Part shown: positions 56,122 through 64,000 of the stretch, one piece after another | How positions within the stretch are numbered: the stretch's first letter is position 1 | How the letters are laid out: each line of letters starts with the position of its first letter | Assembly (NCBI GenBank): GCA_963693035.2 | Contig: CAXMMQ010000003.1 | Span: 372,001-436,000, forward strand | Length of the DNA stretch: 64,000 nucleotides | Origin: Lichenicoccus sp963693035 | GTDB taxonomy: Bacteria; Pseudomonadota; Alphaproteobacteria; Acetobacterales; Acetobacteraceae | Direction of reading: 5' to 3' | Notes under the pieces: model-generated | Told to the model about the DNA's origin: nothing | The model's database searches: none | Seen by the model: only the letters and a program-made list of their open reading frames with translations | Translations under genes and position numbers: made by a program

Positions 56122-57021
56122 TTGCCCCTGGCGCCGGCCCAGTCCCAGAGCTTCCAGACCCAGAGAAGCCAAACCCTGAGCTTCCAGTCGCTGATCCTCA
56201 GGTTGCACGAGTTTTGGTCGGGCCAGGGCTGCGCCATCCTGCAGCCGTACGACATCGAGATGGGCGCCGGCACGCTGTCGCCGCACACCAGCCTGCGCGC
56301 ACTCGGCGCACGGCCGTGGAAGACAGCGTACGTGCAGCCCTGCCGGCGTCCGTCGGACGGTCGCTACGGCGAGAACCCGAACCGGCTGCAGCACTACTAC
56401 CAGTACCAGGTGCTGCTCAAGCCGACGCCCGCGGACAGCCAGGCTCTGCTGCTCGACAGCTACCGCGCGATCGGCATCGATCCTTTGCTGCACGACATCC
56501 GTTTCGTAGAGGATGACTGGGAGAACCCGACCATCGGCGCCTGGGGGCTCGGCTGGGAGGTCTGGTGCGACGGCATGGAGGTGACGCAGTTCACCTATTT
56601 CCAGCAGGTCGGCGGCATCCCGGTGGCGCTCCCCTCCACGGAGCTGACCTACGGGCTCGAGCGGCTGGCGATGTACGTGCAGGGCGTGGAGCGGGTGTAC
56701 GACCTCGACTATGACGGGCACGGCCTGACCTATGGCGACGTGTTCCTGCGCGCCGAGCGCGACTACTCGCGGCATAATTTCGAGCTCGCCGACACTGGCA
56801 TGCTGCTGCGTCATTTCGACGACGCCGAGCGCGAGAGCCTTGACCTGGTGGAGGCGGGCGTCGCGCAGCCGGCCTACGACCAGTGCCTGAAGGCGAGCCA
56901 CCTGTTCAACCTGCTGGATGCGCGCGGCGTGATCAGCGTCACCGAGCGCGCCGCCTATATCGGTCGGGTCCGCACCCTGGCCCGACGCGCCTGCGAAGCC
57001 TGGCTGGCGGGCGAGGTCTGA
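56122..57021 (+). CDS. glyQ: Glycyl-tRNA synthetase alpha subunit
   Basis: Catalytic subunit of the heterotetrameric glycyl-tRNA synthetase. The 299-residue protein shows SFQSLILRLHEFWSGQGCAI, LQPYDIEMGAGTLSPHT, PCRRPSDGRYGENPNRLQHY and EVTQFTYFQQVGG. The frame begins at TTG 56122, which has GGAGAG about 6 nt upstream; the nearby ATG at 56118 is out of frame. The glyS gene follows after 4 bp. Confidence 0.96.
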   Translation: MPLAPAQSQSFQTQRSQTLSFQSLILRLHEFWSGQGCAILQPYDIEMGAGTLSPHTSLRALGARPWKTAYVQPCRRPSDGRYGENPNRLQHYYQYQVLLKPTPADSQALLLDSYRAIGIDPLLHDIRFVEDDWENPTIGAWGLGWEVWCDGMEVTQFTYFQQVGGIPVALPSTELTYGLERLAMYVQGVERVYDLDYDGHGLTYGDVFLRAERDYSRHNFELADTGMLLRHFDDAERESLDLVEAGVAQPAYDQCLKASHLFNLLDARGVISVTERAAYIGRVRTLARRACEAWLAGEV

Positions 57022-57025
57022 CAGG

Positions 57026-59089
57026 ATGCCCGAACTTCTCATTGAGCTGTTCTCCGAGGAGATCCCCGCGCGCATGCAGCGCGACGGGGCAGAAACCCTC
57101 GGTCGGCTGGTGTCGGAGGCGCTGGCGCCGCTCAGGCCCCGCGACGCGCAACGCTTCTGGGGTCCGCGCCGGATCGCCGTGTCGGCCACGATCGACGCCG
57201 CGATGGCGGGCAGCGCCAGTTCCGAACGCGGCCCGCGCGAGACAGCACCCGAGCAGGCGCTGGCCGGTTTCCTGCGCAAGCACGCCGCAGGCCGCGATGC
57301 ATTGCGGCTCGAGAACGGCTTCTGGGTGCTGGACCGCCAGCGCGAGCCGGTGACGGCACACGAGCTGATCCTGCAGACGCTGCCCGGACTGCTGCGCCGC
57401 TTCCCGTGGCCGAAATCGATGCGCTGGGGCGGCACCAGCGGCTTCACCTGGGTGCGCCCGTTGCGCCGCATGCTCTGCCTGCTCGACGGCGCGCCGGTGC
57501 CGTTCAGCCTCGCGCTGGACAACCCCGATGACGGCCACGGGCTGATCGCCGGCGCATTCAGCGAGGGCCACCGGCACCTGTCGCCCGGCGCCTTTGCGGT
57601 CACCGGCGTGCAGGACTGGCGGGAGGGACTGCGCGCACGCCATGTGCTGGCCGACGCCGGCGAACGCGCGGCGCTGATCCGCGACGGCATCGGCCGCCTC
57701 TCGGAAGCCGCAGGCTATGTCGCGGTGCCGGATGACGGTCTCGTCGAGGAGGTCGCCGGCCTGGTGGAGTGGCCGGTGCCGTTGCCCGGCCGCATCGACG
57801 ACGCCTACATGGACCTGCCGCCCGAGGTCATGCAGGTGAGCATGCGCGTCAACCAGCGCTACTTCGCGCTGCGCCGCCCGGACGGCGCAGCAGCGCCTGC
57901 CTTCATCTTCATCGCCAACAGCCCGGCACCGGATGGCGGCGCGCTGATGGTCGCCGGCAACGAGCGGGTGCTGCGCGCGCGGTTCGCGGATGCGCGGCAT
58001 TTCTGGGACCTCGACCGCGCGACGCCGCTTGCGGAGCGTGTCGCCGCACTGGATGCGGTCACCTTCCACGCCGCCCTCGGTAGCCAGGGTGCGCGGGTCG
58101 GCCGCCTCGTGCGGCTGGCGACGTCGATCGCGCCGCATGTCGGTGCCGACCCGGCGCTGGCCGCACGGTCTGCCCATCTTGCCAAGGCCGACCTGCTGAC
58201 CGGCATGGTCGGCGAGTTCCCCGAACTGCAGGGCGTCATGGGCGAGTACTACGCCCTGCACGATGGCGAGGCACCGGAGGTGGCGGCCGCGATCCGCGAG
58301 CACTACCAGCCGCGCGGCGCCGGTGACGGCGTGCCGCATGCGCCGGCGTCGGTCGCGGTGGCGCTCGCAGACCGCATCGACAGCCTGGCCGCACTGTTCG
58401 CCGCCGGCGAGAAGCCGGGCGGCTCGGGCGACCCGTATGCGCTGCGGCGCGCAGCACTCGGCGTGATCCGCATCGTGCGCGACAACGGGCTGCGCGTGGA
58501 TGTGTTCGCGTTGTTGCGCACCGCCGCAGAGGCGCTGCCGGAAGCACTGCGCAAGGCACCCGATCTCGACCTGCTGCCCGGCTTCATCGCCGAGCGCCTG
58601 CGCGTGCAGCTCCGCAACGACGGCGCGCGGCACGACGTGCTGGCGGCGGTGAATGCGAATGGCCTGGATGGCGACCTGGTGCGGGTGCTGGCGCTCACGG
58701 AGGCGGTCAGCACGCTGGTCGGAACCGGTGACGGCCGCAACCTGCTCGCGGCTGCGAGGCGGAGCGCGAACATCCTGCGCATCGAGGAACGGCGGGACGG
58801 CCCGCATGATGCCGAACCCGATCCGTTGCTCTATGCACAGGACGAGGAACGGCTCCTGGCGGCGGCGCTTGCGGATATCCTGCCCCGGGTCGCGACCCTG
58901 ATCGATGCCGAGCAGTTCGAGGCGGCCATGACGAGCCTCGCCGCCCTGCGCCGGCCGCTCGACGACTTCTTCGATCGCGTCACGGTCAATGCCGACGATG
59001 CCGTCGTGCGGCGCAACCGGCTCCGGCTGCTCTCGGCGCTGCGGAGCGGAATGAACAGGGTCGCGGACTTCGCTCTGGTCGAGGGCTGA
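57026..59089 (+). CDS. glyS: Glycyl-tRNA synthetase beta subunit
   Basis: The beta subunit supplies tRNA recognition in the alpha2beta2 enzyme. The 687-residue full-length protein starts MPELLIELFSEEIPARMQRD and shows FPWPKSMRWGGTSGFTWVRP, QVSMRVNQRYFALR and the HD-like region GVMGEYYALHDGEAPEVAAA, then a C-terminal anticodon-binding-like domain. It converges on the rcnR-like gene with a 5-bp gap. Confidence 0.96.
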   Translation: MPELLIELFSEEIPARMQRDGAETLGRLVSEALAPLRPRDAQRFWGPRRIAVSATIDAAMAGSASSERGPRETAPEQALAGFLRKHAAGRDALRLENGFWVLDRQREPVTAHELILQTLPGLLRRFPWPKSMRWGGTSGFTWVRPLRRMLCLLDGAPVPFSLALDNPDDGHGLIAGAFSEGHRHLSPGAFAVTGVQDWREGLRARHVLADAGERAALIRDGIGRLSEAAGYVAVPDDGLVEEVAGLVEWPVPLPGRIDDAYMDLPPEVMQVSMRVNQRYFALRRPDGAAAPAFIFIANSPAPDGGALMVAGNERVLRARFADARHFWDLDRATPLAERVAALDAVTFHAALGSQGARVGRLVRLATSIAPHVGADPALAARSAHLAKADLLTGMVGEFPELQGVMGEYYALHDGEAPEVAAAIREHYQPRGAGDGVPHAPASVAVALADRIDSLAALFAAGEKPGGSGDPYALRRAALGVIRIVRDNGLRVDVFALLRTAAEALPEALRKAPDLDLLPGFIAERLRVQLRNDGARHDVLAAVNANGLDGDLVRVLALTEAVSTLVGTGDGRNLLAAARRSANILRIEERRDGPHDAEPDPLLYAQDEERLLAAALADILPRVATLIDAEQFEAAMTSLAALRRPLDDFFDRVTVNADDAVVRRNRLRLLSALRSGMNRVADFALVEG

Positions 59090-59094
59090 GGGCG

Positions 59095-59367
59095 CTACTT
59101 CAGGTAGGCCCGCACGATCTCGATCAGCTCCTCGGCCGCGCCGCTGTCCGGATGGCCGGCATGCGCGCCGCCGAAATGGGCCCGCACATGGTCTTCCATG
59201 ACCTCCGACATCAGGCCGGCGACCGAGCCGCGTATGCCGGCAATGAGATGCAGGATCTTCTCGCACTCGGCTTCGGTCTCCAGCGCACGCTCGATCGCCT
59301 CGACCTGGCCCTTGACCCGTCTCACCCTTGCCAGCAGCTTCGCCTTCGCGCGGACGGTATGCGTCAA
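59095..59367 (-). CDS. rcnR: RcnR/CsoR-family nickel/cobalt-responsive repressor
   Basis: The 90-residue all-helical regulator of the CsoR/RcnR family has RVRRVKGQVEAIERAL and HLIAGIRGSVAGLMSEVMED. All four Ni/Co ligands known from E. coli RcnR fall at the same positions: His3, Cys35, His60 and His64. It therefore likely senses Ni(II)/Co(II) and is released from DNA on binding. It lies 47 bp downstream of the NiCoT permease gene on the same strand and should regulate it. Confidence 0.88.
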   Translation of the reverse strand: MTHTVRAKAKLLARVRRVKGQVEAIERALETEAECEKILHLIAGIRGSVAGLMSEVMEDHVRAHFGGAHAGHPDSGAAEELIEIVRAYLK

Positions 59368-59414
59368 GGATATTCCTTCACTAAGCTTGCCCCGGAACCG
59401 GCAACCGCACCGCC

Positions 59415-60494
59415 TCAGCCACCGCCTGTCACCGGCGGGACCTGCCGGACCTCGAAGTCATCGAGCTTCTTCATGCGGTAGAGGATCGTCGAGATCAACC
59501 AGGCGAGCGCGAAGATGCCGATGATCGCGTAGCCGAGGGTGCCGAAATTCTCGTTCAGGGCGCTCATCTTCTCCCAGAACCAGCCATGCAGATCGAGCTC
59601 TTGGCCGACCAGGCCGAGCGTCTCGATGCCGCCGATCAGCAGGGCCACGATGGCCGAGACGATGGTGATCGTGAGGTTGTAGTACAGCTTGCGGATCGGC
59701 TTGACGAAGGCCCAGCCATAGGCGCCGAGCATGAGGATGCCGTCCGTCGTATCGATCAGCGACATGCCCGCGGAGAACAAGGCGGGAAACACCAGGATCG
59801 ACCAGGCCGACAGCCCCTTTGCGGACTCAGTCGCGGCGACGGTGAGCAGGCTGACCTCGGTGGCGGTGTCGAATCCCAGCCCGAACAGGAAGCCGATCAG
59901 CAGCATGTGCCAGCTCCGCCTGACCAGCCTGAACAGCGGCCGCAACAGGCGGGCGACGAGGCCCCGGTTGTTCAGCAGGATGTTGAAGCTGTCCTCGTCG
60001 TACGCGCCGCCGGCGCGCACCTGGCGATAGGTTGCATAGACGGATCGCGCGATGGCGAGGTTCATCGCCGCCATGGCGAGCAGGAACAGCCCCGATATCA
60101 AGGTGCCGACGATCCCTGCGATATCGTTGAAGGAGTTGAAGCGGTCCTGGATCTGCATCACCGTTATGGCGATGATCGCGGTGCCGATGAACAGCACGAG
60201 CGAGTGGCCGATCGAGAAGTAGAACCCGACCGCGACCGGGCGCTTTGCCTCCTGCATGAGCTTGCGGGTGACGTTGTCGATGGCCGCAATATGGTCGGCA
60301 TCCACCGCATGCCGCAACCCGAAGCTGTAGGCGAGCAGGGCCGTGCCGAGCAGTACGGGATGGTCGCGGAAGACCGCCAGGGCATAGATCCACGATACCA
60401 GGTTGAAGGCGATCAGCAGCGCGTAGATCCCGATGACCTTGCCGCGCACGTCGGCGCCCTCGTCCCGGAACACTCTCCGCAGCATGGCGAACAT
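59415..60494 (-). CDS. NiCoT-family nickel/cobalt permease
   Basis: Nickel/cobalt transporter of the HoxN/NixA family, 359 residues from ATG 60494 (GGGGAG 5 nt upstream). The signature RHAVDADHIAAIDNVTRK is in the second helix, with FSIGHSLVLFIGTAIIAITV, LLIGFLFGLGFDTATEV and FPALFSAGMSLIDTTDGI further on; about eight helices are predicted. Classical NiCoTs are importers. Pairing with an RcnR-type repressor, which in E. coli controls an exporter, leaves the transport direction open. Confidence 0.88.
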   Translation of the reverse strand: MFAMLRRVFRDEGADVRGKVIGIYALLIAFNLVSWIYALAVFRDHPVLLGTALLAYSFGLRHAVDADHIAAIDNVTRKLMQEAKRPVAVGFYFSIGHSLVLFIGTAIIAITVMQIQDRFNSFNDIAGIVGTLISGLFLLAMAAMNLAIARSVYATYRQVRAGGAYDEDSFNILLNNRGLVARLLRPLFRLVRRSWHMLLIGFLFGLGFDTATEVSLLTVAATESAKGLSAWSILVFPALFSAGMSLIDTTDGILMLGAYGWAFVKPIRKLYYNLTITIVSAIVALLIGGIETLGLVGQELDLHGWFWEKMSALNENFGTLGYAIIGIFALAWLISTILYRMKKLDDFEVRQVPPVTGGG

Positions 60495-60637
60495 GGCTTC
60501 TCCCCGGGGCCGGATCACGCAGTCGAACGCGGACCAGGCAGGTCGCGCCGGCTGCCTGCGAGCGAGGCTCGAACCTCGTGGAAGAAGACCGGCAGGTCAA
60601 GCTGCCCTGCACGCCAACTGTCGCGGCACTGCCTGAA

Positions 60638-60656
60638 TATAGGGAGGGCGCCTATA
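60638..60656. promoter_or_regulatory. Candidate RcnR operator upstream of the NiCoT gene
   Basis: TATAGGGAGGGCGCCTATA has 6-bp inverted ends (TATAGG/CCTATA) around a G-rich centre. RcnR/CsoR-family operators are AT-flanked G-tracts with this look. It lies 144 bp before the NiCoT start. A second palindrome, CGAGG-CTCGAA-CCTCG (60563-60578), sits between it and the gene in the presumed leader. Confidence 0.45.
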
Positions 60657-60713
60657 CTACCGAAAGGCTGATTTTTACTTCAGGCGGATCTGCTTTGGTT
60701 CGAGCCGGCGGAT

Positions 60714-61319
60714 CTAGATCAGCCCGGTCAGCCTCGCATGCTGCAGCAGCATGATGGTCTTGGCATCGACGATCCGGCCGTCGCCGATCATCGCGATGGC
60801 GTCCTCGCCGGCGACTTCCAGCACCTCGATATCCTCGCCCTCGCCGGGCAGGCCGCCACCGGCGCCGGTGCGGTCGGACGTGCTGTACTCGGCCACGAAG
60901 AAGCTCAGCCGCTCGGTGATCGCGCCCGGACTCATATAGGCGTCGAATACCGGCCGCACCGCGCGGAGCACGACTCCCGCCTCCTCGTGCGCTTCCTTGA
61001 TGACGGCGACGTCCGGCGCGTTGTCGTCGACCAGCCCGGCAATGACCTCGATCAGCGGGATCCGGTGGCCGCCGGCATAGGCGGGAAAACGGAACTGCCG
61101 CACCAGCAGCACGCAGCCGCGCCCGGGATCATAGGCGAGCACCGCGCAGCCATTGCCGCTGGAATAGGTCTCGCGGTCGAGGGTCTGCCAGGCGCCGTCG
61201 AAGCGACGATGCTCGAAGCGTGTCGTCCTCAGGACGCCGTGCCCGTCGGCCAGCACGCGCTCCTCCAGGATCCTGACCTCATCTTCCGCCGGAGTGGCGG
61301 GGCTTGCATCATCGTCCAT
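60714..61319 (-). CDS. Nudix hydrolase, NudK/ADP-sugar pyrophosphatase-like
   Basis: The 201-residue protein resembles GDP-mannose/ADP-ribose pyrophosphatases of the NudF/NudK group: LLVRQFRFPAYAGG and IPLIEVIAGLVDDNAPDVAV, then IKEAHEEAGVVL and YMSPGAITERLSFFVAEY. The Nudix box keeps the catalytic EAHEEAG, but the first conserved Glu is Ala and Arg is Lys (the latter as in NudK). It is downstream of infC with a terminator between them. Confidence 0.82.
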   Translation of the reverse strand: MDDDASPATPAEDEVRILEERVLADGHGVLRTTRFEHRRFDGAWQTLDRETYSSGNGCAVLAYDPGRGCVLLVRQFRFPAYAGGHRIPLIEVIAGLVDDNAPDVAVIKEAHEEAGVVLRAVRPVFDAYMSPGAITERLSFFVAEYSTSDRTGAGGGLPGEGEDIEVLEVAGEDAIAMIGDGRIVDAKTIMLLQHARLTGLI

Positions 61320-61345
61320 TCGGGATCCTCTGCAGCGTGCAGCAC

Positions 61346-61372
61346 AAAAGAAAACCCGGGCTCTCGCCCGGG
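61346..61372 (-). terminator. Rho-independent terminator of infC
   Basis: On the minus strand CCCGGGC-GAGA-GCCCGGG is a perfect 7-bp stem followed by TTTTCTTTT. It lies 28 bp after the infC stop. Confidence 0.9.
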
Positions 61373-61400
61373 TCGCCTGGTCAGCCGGGACGGTCTCCGC

Positions 61401-61937
61401 TCAGCGCGGCGACAGCACCATGATCATCTGACGGTTTTCCATGCGCGGCATCTGCTCGACCTTGGTGCGCTCGTCCATGTCGCCACGGATGCGCTCGAGC
61501 ACCTTCACGCCGAGATCCTGGTGCGCCATCTCGCGGCCGCGGAAGCGAAGGGTGACCTTGACCTTGTCGCCCTCCTCGATGAACGACCGCATCGCGCGCA
61601 GCTTCACCTGGTAGTCGTTCTCATCGATGTTCGGCCTGACCTTGACCTCCTTGATCTCGATGACCTTCTGCTTCTTGCGCGCCTCGTTCTTCTTCTTCTG
61701 CTGCTCGTACTTGAACTTGCCATAGTCGAGGATCTTGACCACCGGCGGCTCGGCGTTCGGGCTGATCTCGAGCAGGTCGAGACCGACCGAGAACGCGCGC
61801 ATCATCGCCTCGCGGGTCGGCATCACGCCCTGCATCTCGCCTTCCTCGTCGATGAGGCGGACGGAGGGAACGCGGATCTCCTCGTTGACGCGCGGGCCCT
61901 CACGGGTCGGAGGCGCGGGCATCGGTGGTCTGGCTAT
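61401..61937 (-). CDS. infC: Translation initiation factor IF-3, probable ATA start
   Basis: IF-3 keeps ribosomal subunits apart and checks start-codon pairing. The protein shows GPRVNEEIRVPSVRLIDEEG, EISPNAEPPVVKILDYGKFK and FRGREMAHQDLG, followed by the C-terminal domain. The first ATG (61922) is 21 nt from the only ribosome binding site (GGAG). An in-frame ATA at 61937 is 6 nt from it and gives an N-terminus of the form (M)ARPPMPAPPT. I place the start at ATA (178 residues). In E. coli infC starts at AUU and IF-3 represses its own synthesis through that codon. Confidence 0.93.
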   Translation of the reverse strand: MARPPMPAPPTREGPRVNEEIRVPSVRLIDEEGEMQGVMPTREAMMRAFSVGLDLLEISPNAEPPVVKILDYGKFKYEQQKKKNEARKKQKVIEIKEVKVRPNIDENDYQVKLRAMRSFIEEGDKVKVTLRFRGREMAHQDLGVKVLERIRGDMDERTKVEQMPRMENRQMIMVLSPR

Positions 61938-62089
61938 GGTGGTCTCCTGTCTCGGTTACGGAATGGTCCCGGGCGGCCGGACGACGGCGCTGCGTGACCA
62001 GCCCTGCCTTCTCGCCCATCCGACCCTCTGCAAGCAAGCAGCGTGACGCCCCGGCCGCCGGATTTCGCCATGCCGCAGGCGGGCGGCTG

Positions 62090-64000
62090 TCATGTCGGCA
62101 CGGATGAGCCTGCAACGGCGGCTCGTCTCAGATCTGGTGGCATCGCCTCTTCCACAAGTCCTCGCAGCGCCTCCTCCAGCCCCAGCACCTCCTGCGCGGC
62201 ACCACCGAGGCGGCGCATGGCGACGGTGCGCGCCTCCGCCTCCTTGCGCCCGACCACCAGGATCACCGGCACCCGTCCCACGCTGTGCTCTCGTATCTTG
62301 GCGTTGATCTTCTCGTTGCGGGTGTCGGCCTGCACCGCCAGACCGGCCCGCTTCAGCAGGGCAGCCACCTCGAGCGCATAGGGCTCGGCATCGGTCACGA
62401 TCGAGGCCACCACCACCTGCACCGGCGCCAGCCAGACCGGGAAGCGCCCGGCATACTGCTCGATCAGGATGCCGAGGAAGCGCTCGAAGGAGCCCACGAT
62501 CGCGCGGTGCAGCATCACCGGGCGGTGCCGCGCGCTGTCCTCGCCGATGAAGCTGGCATCGAGCCGCTCGGGCAGCACGTAGTCCACCTGCAGGGTGCCG
62601 CACTGCCAGTCGCGGCCGATCGCGTCGCGCAGCACGAACTCCAGCTTGGGGCCGTAGAACGCGCCCTCGCCCGGGTTCAGCTCGTAGCCGACGCCGGCCA
62701 GCCGGCAGGCCTCGACCAGCGCCGCCTCGGCGCGGTCCCAGGTGGTGTCGTCGCCGGCGCGGTTGTCCGGGCGGTCGGCGAATTTCACCACGAAGCTGTC
62801 GAAGCCGAGGTCGGAATAGACCTGCGCCAGCATCGCCACGAAGCGCGCGGTCTCTTCGGCCACCTGCGCCTCGGTGCAGAAGATATGCGCGTCGTCCTGG
62901 GTAAAGGCGCGCACCCGCATGATGCCGTGCAGCGCGCCGGATGGCTCGTAGCGGTGGCAGGCGCCGAACTCCGCCATGCGCAGCGGCAGCTCCCGGTACG
63001 AGCGCAGCCCGTGCCTGAAGATCTGCACGTGGCACGGGCAGTTCATCGGCTTCAGGGCGAGGCTCTTGTCCTCGTCCTCAACCGTCGCGATGAACATGTG
63101 CTCGCGATAGTTCTCCCAGTGCCCGGACGCCTCCCAGAGCGAGCGGTCCACCAGTTGCGGCGTGCGCACCTCCTCGTAGCCTTGATCGTTCTGCACCCGG
63201 CGCATGTAGTCCTGCAGCACGGTGTAGAGACGCCAGCCCTTCGGATGCCAGAAGATCGAGCCGACCGCCTCCTCCTGGATGTGGAACAGGTCCATCTCGC
63301 GGCCGATACGGCGATGGTCGCGCCGCTCGGCCTCCTCGATCTGGTGCAGATGCGCGTCCAGCTCGCCGGCATCGCGCCAGGCGGTGCCGTAGATGCGGGT
63401 CAGCATCGGGTTGCGATGGTCGCCGCGCCAGTAGGCGCCGGCCACCCTCATCAGCTTGAAGGCACTCCCGATGTCGCCGGTCGATCGCATGTGCGGCCCG
63501 CGGCACAGATCGAGCCAGTCGCCCTGGCGGTAGATCGAGATCGGCTCGCTCTCGGGCAGGTCGCGTATCAGCTCGGCCTTGTATCGCTCGCCGCGCGCCT
63601 CGAAGAACGTGATCGCCTCGTCACGCGGCCACACCTCGCGCACGAAGCCCGCGTTGCGCGCGACGATCCCGCGCATGCGCGCCTCGATGCCGGCGAGGTC
63701 CTCGGTGGTGAACGGCTCGTTGCGCGCGAAATCGTAGTAGAAGCCGTTCTCGATCACCGGGCCGATGGTGACCTGGGTGCCGGGATGCAGGCCCTGCACC
63801 GCCTCGGCCAGCACGTGTGCGGCGTCATGCCGGATCAGGCCCAGCGCCTGCGGGTCGCGCCTGGTCACGAACACCACGCGGCTGTCGGCGTCGATCTCGT
63901 GGCTCAGATCGACCAGGCGGCCGTCGAGCTCCATCGCCAGCGCCGCGCGGGCCAGGCCGGGGCCGATCGAGGCGGCCACCGCGATGCCCGTCACCGGGGC
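62090..64000 (-). CDS. thrS: Threonyl-tRNA synthetase (5' end beyond window)
   Basis: Charges tRNA-Thr. The visible 636 codons include most of the TGS domain (VTGIAVAASIGPGLARAALA), the editing domain (HDAAHVLAEAVQ, YYDFARNEPFTTEDLAGIEA), class II motifs (PMNCPCHVQIFRHGLRSYRE, MRVRAFTQDDAHIFCT, QVDYVLPERLDASFIGEDS, HRAIVGSFERFLGILIEQYA) and the anticodon-binding domain. The frame runs off the right edge, so the first residues are missing. infC follows after 152 bp, the usual thrS-infC order. Confidence 0.97.
   Translation of the reverse strand, partial: APVTGIAVAASIGPGLARAALAMELDGRLVDLSHEIDADSRVVFVTRRDPQALGLIRHDAAHVLAEAVQGLHPGTQVTIGPVIENGFYYDFARNEPFTTEDLAGIEARMRGIVARNAGFVREVWPRDEAITFFEARGERYKAELIRDLPESEPISIYRQGDWLDLCRGPHMRSTGDIGSAFKLMRVAGAYWRGDHRNPMLTRIYGTAWRDAGELDAHLHQIEEAERRDHRRIGREMDLFHIQEEAVGSIFWHPKGWRLYTVLQDYMRRVQNDQGYEEVRTPQLVDRSLWEASGHWENYREHMFIATVEDEDKSLALKPMNCPCHVQIFRHGLRSYRELPLRMAEFGACHRYEPSGALHGIMRVRAFTQDDAHIFCTEAQVAEETARFVAMLAQVYSDLGFDSFVVKFADRPDNRAGDDTTWDRAEAALVEACRLAGVGYELNPGEGAFYGPKLEFVLRDAIGRDWQCGTLQVDYVLPERLDASFIGEDSARHRPVMLHRAIVGSFERFLGILIEQYAGRFPVWLAPVQVVVASIVTDAEPYALEVAALLKRAGLAVQADTRNEKINAKIREHSVGRVPVILVVGRKEAEARTVAMRRLGGAAQEVLGLEEALRGLVEEAMPPDLRRAAVAGSSVPT

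Noticed and set aside
60563..60578. CGAGGCTCGAACCTCG, which looks like a tRNA T-arm
   Set aside because: No acceptor, D or anticodon arm can be drawn around it and the stem-loop geometry does not fit a 7-nt T-loop. It is treated as a leader palindrome.
60495..60713. NiCo or cobalamin riboswitch before the NiCoT gene
   Set aside because: I could not find the conserved loops or junction of either class; an RcnR-type operator explains the metal link more simply.

Overview
The window is a chromosomal segment from a high-GC alphaproteobacterium. Gene content and order fit the Acetobacteraceae/Rhodospirillales: yebC-ruvCAB-ybgC-tolQRAB on one strand, a fused aroK-aroB, nadABC with the alphaproteobacterial repressor NadQ, glyQS, and thrS-infC. 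This placement is an inference from protein sequence; no rRNA or tRNA gene is visible. Most of the window is core housekeeping DNA, with a few accessory patches.

Layout. 34-10236 (minus): secA, yebC, ruvC-ruvA-ruvB, ybgC, tolQ-tolR-tolA-tolB. 10454-13363 (plus): a secreted parvulin, argJ, an RDD membrane protein. 13452-14430: decayed genes (extradiol dioxygenase, LysR fragment, IS5-type transposase fragment). 14488-17952: an alpha/beta hydrolase, a secreted protein and a winged-helix/TPR regulator, with less GC-biased codons. 18307-22520 (minus): an aldolase-like enzyme with a dual-specificity phosphatase, then an exported flavin amine oxidase, cytochrome c and RidA-like protein. 22842-28923: Rieske oxygenase, GNAT-Nudix fusion, exonuclease, CinA-like protein, accA, xerD. 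29120-40808: small membrane protein, aroKB, OmpA, GtrA, nucleoside deoxyribosyltransferase, alaS, GH15 hydrolase, S53 peptidase. 40871-46051: a broken chemoreceptor and nadABC. 46282-53069: methyltransferase, CheB-like protein, nadQ, a receiver-kinase hybrid and a bacteriophytochrome. 53202-64000: carbonic anhydrase, EEP hydrolase, DUF2076 protein, glyQS, an RcnR/NiCoT nickel-cobalt pair, a Nudix hydrolase, infC and the 3' part of thrS.

The most unusual signal is a family of five intergenic elements of about 110-175 bp (near 2.4, 7.4, 26.9, 29.0 and 33.4 kb). They share a core, and several predicted helices are kept paired by compensatory changes between copies. Each begins at, or within a few bases of, the stop codon of a flanking gene. 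This looks like a dispersed structured RNA or 3'-end element rather than a simple insertion remnant. One copy lies inside the tol operon directly before tolA. The tolA membrane anchor can only be read from a non-canonical ATC start that has an ideal ribosome binding site at the element's edge. infC, whose start codon is non-canonical in E. coli, appears to start at ATA here.

Other connected systems are: NadQ with two palindromic operator candidates before nadA, and nadQ itself sitting 2 bp downstream of a phytochrome-kinase operon; an RcnR repressor with all four metal ligands next to a NiCoT permease; and a periplasmic amine-oxidation module whose RidA-like member is predicted to remove the reactive imine product.
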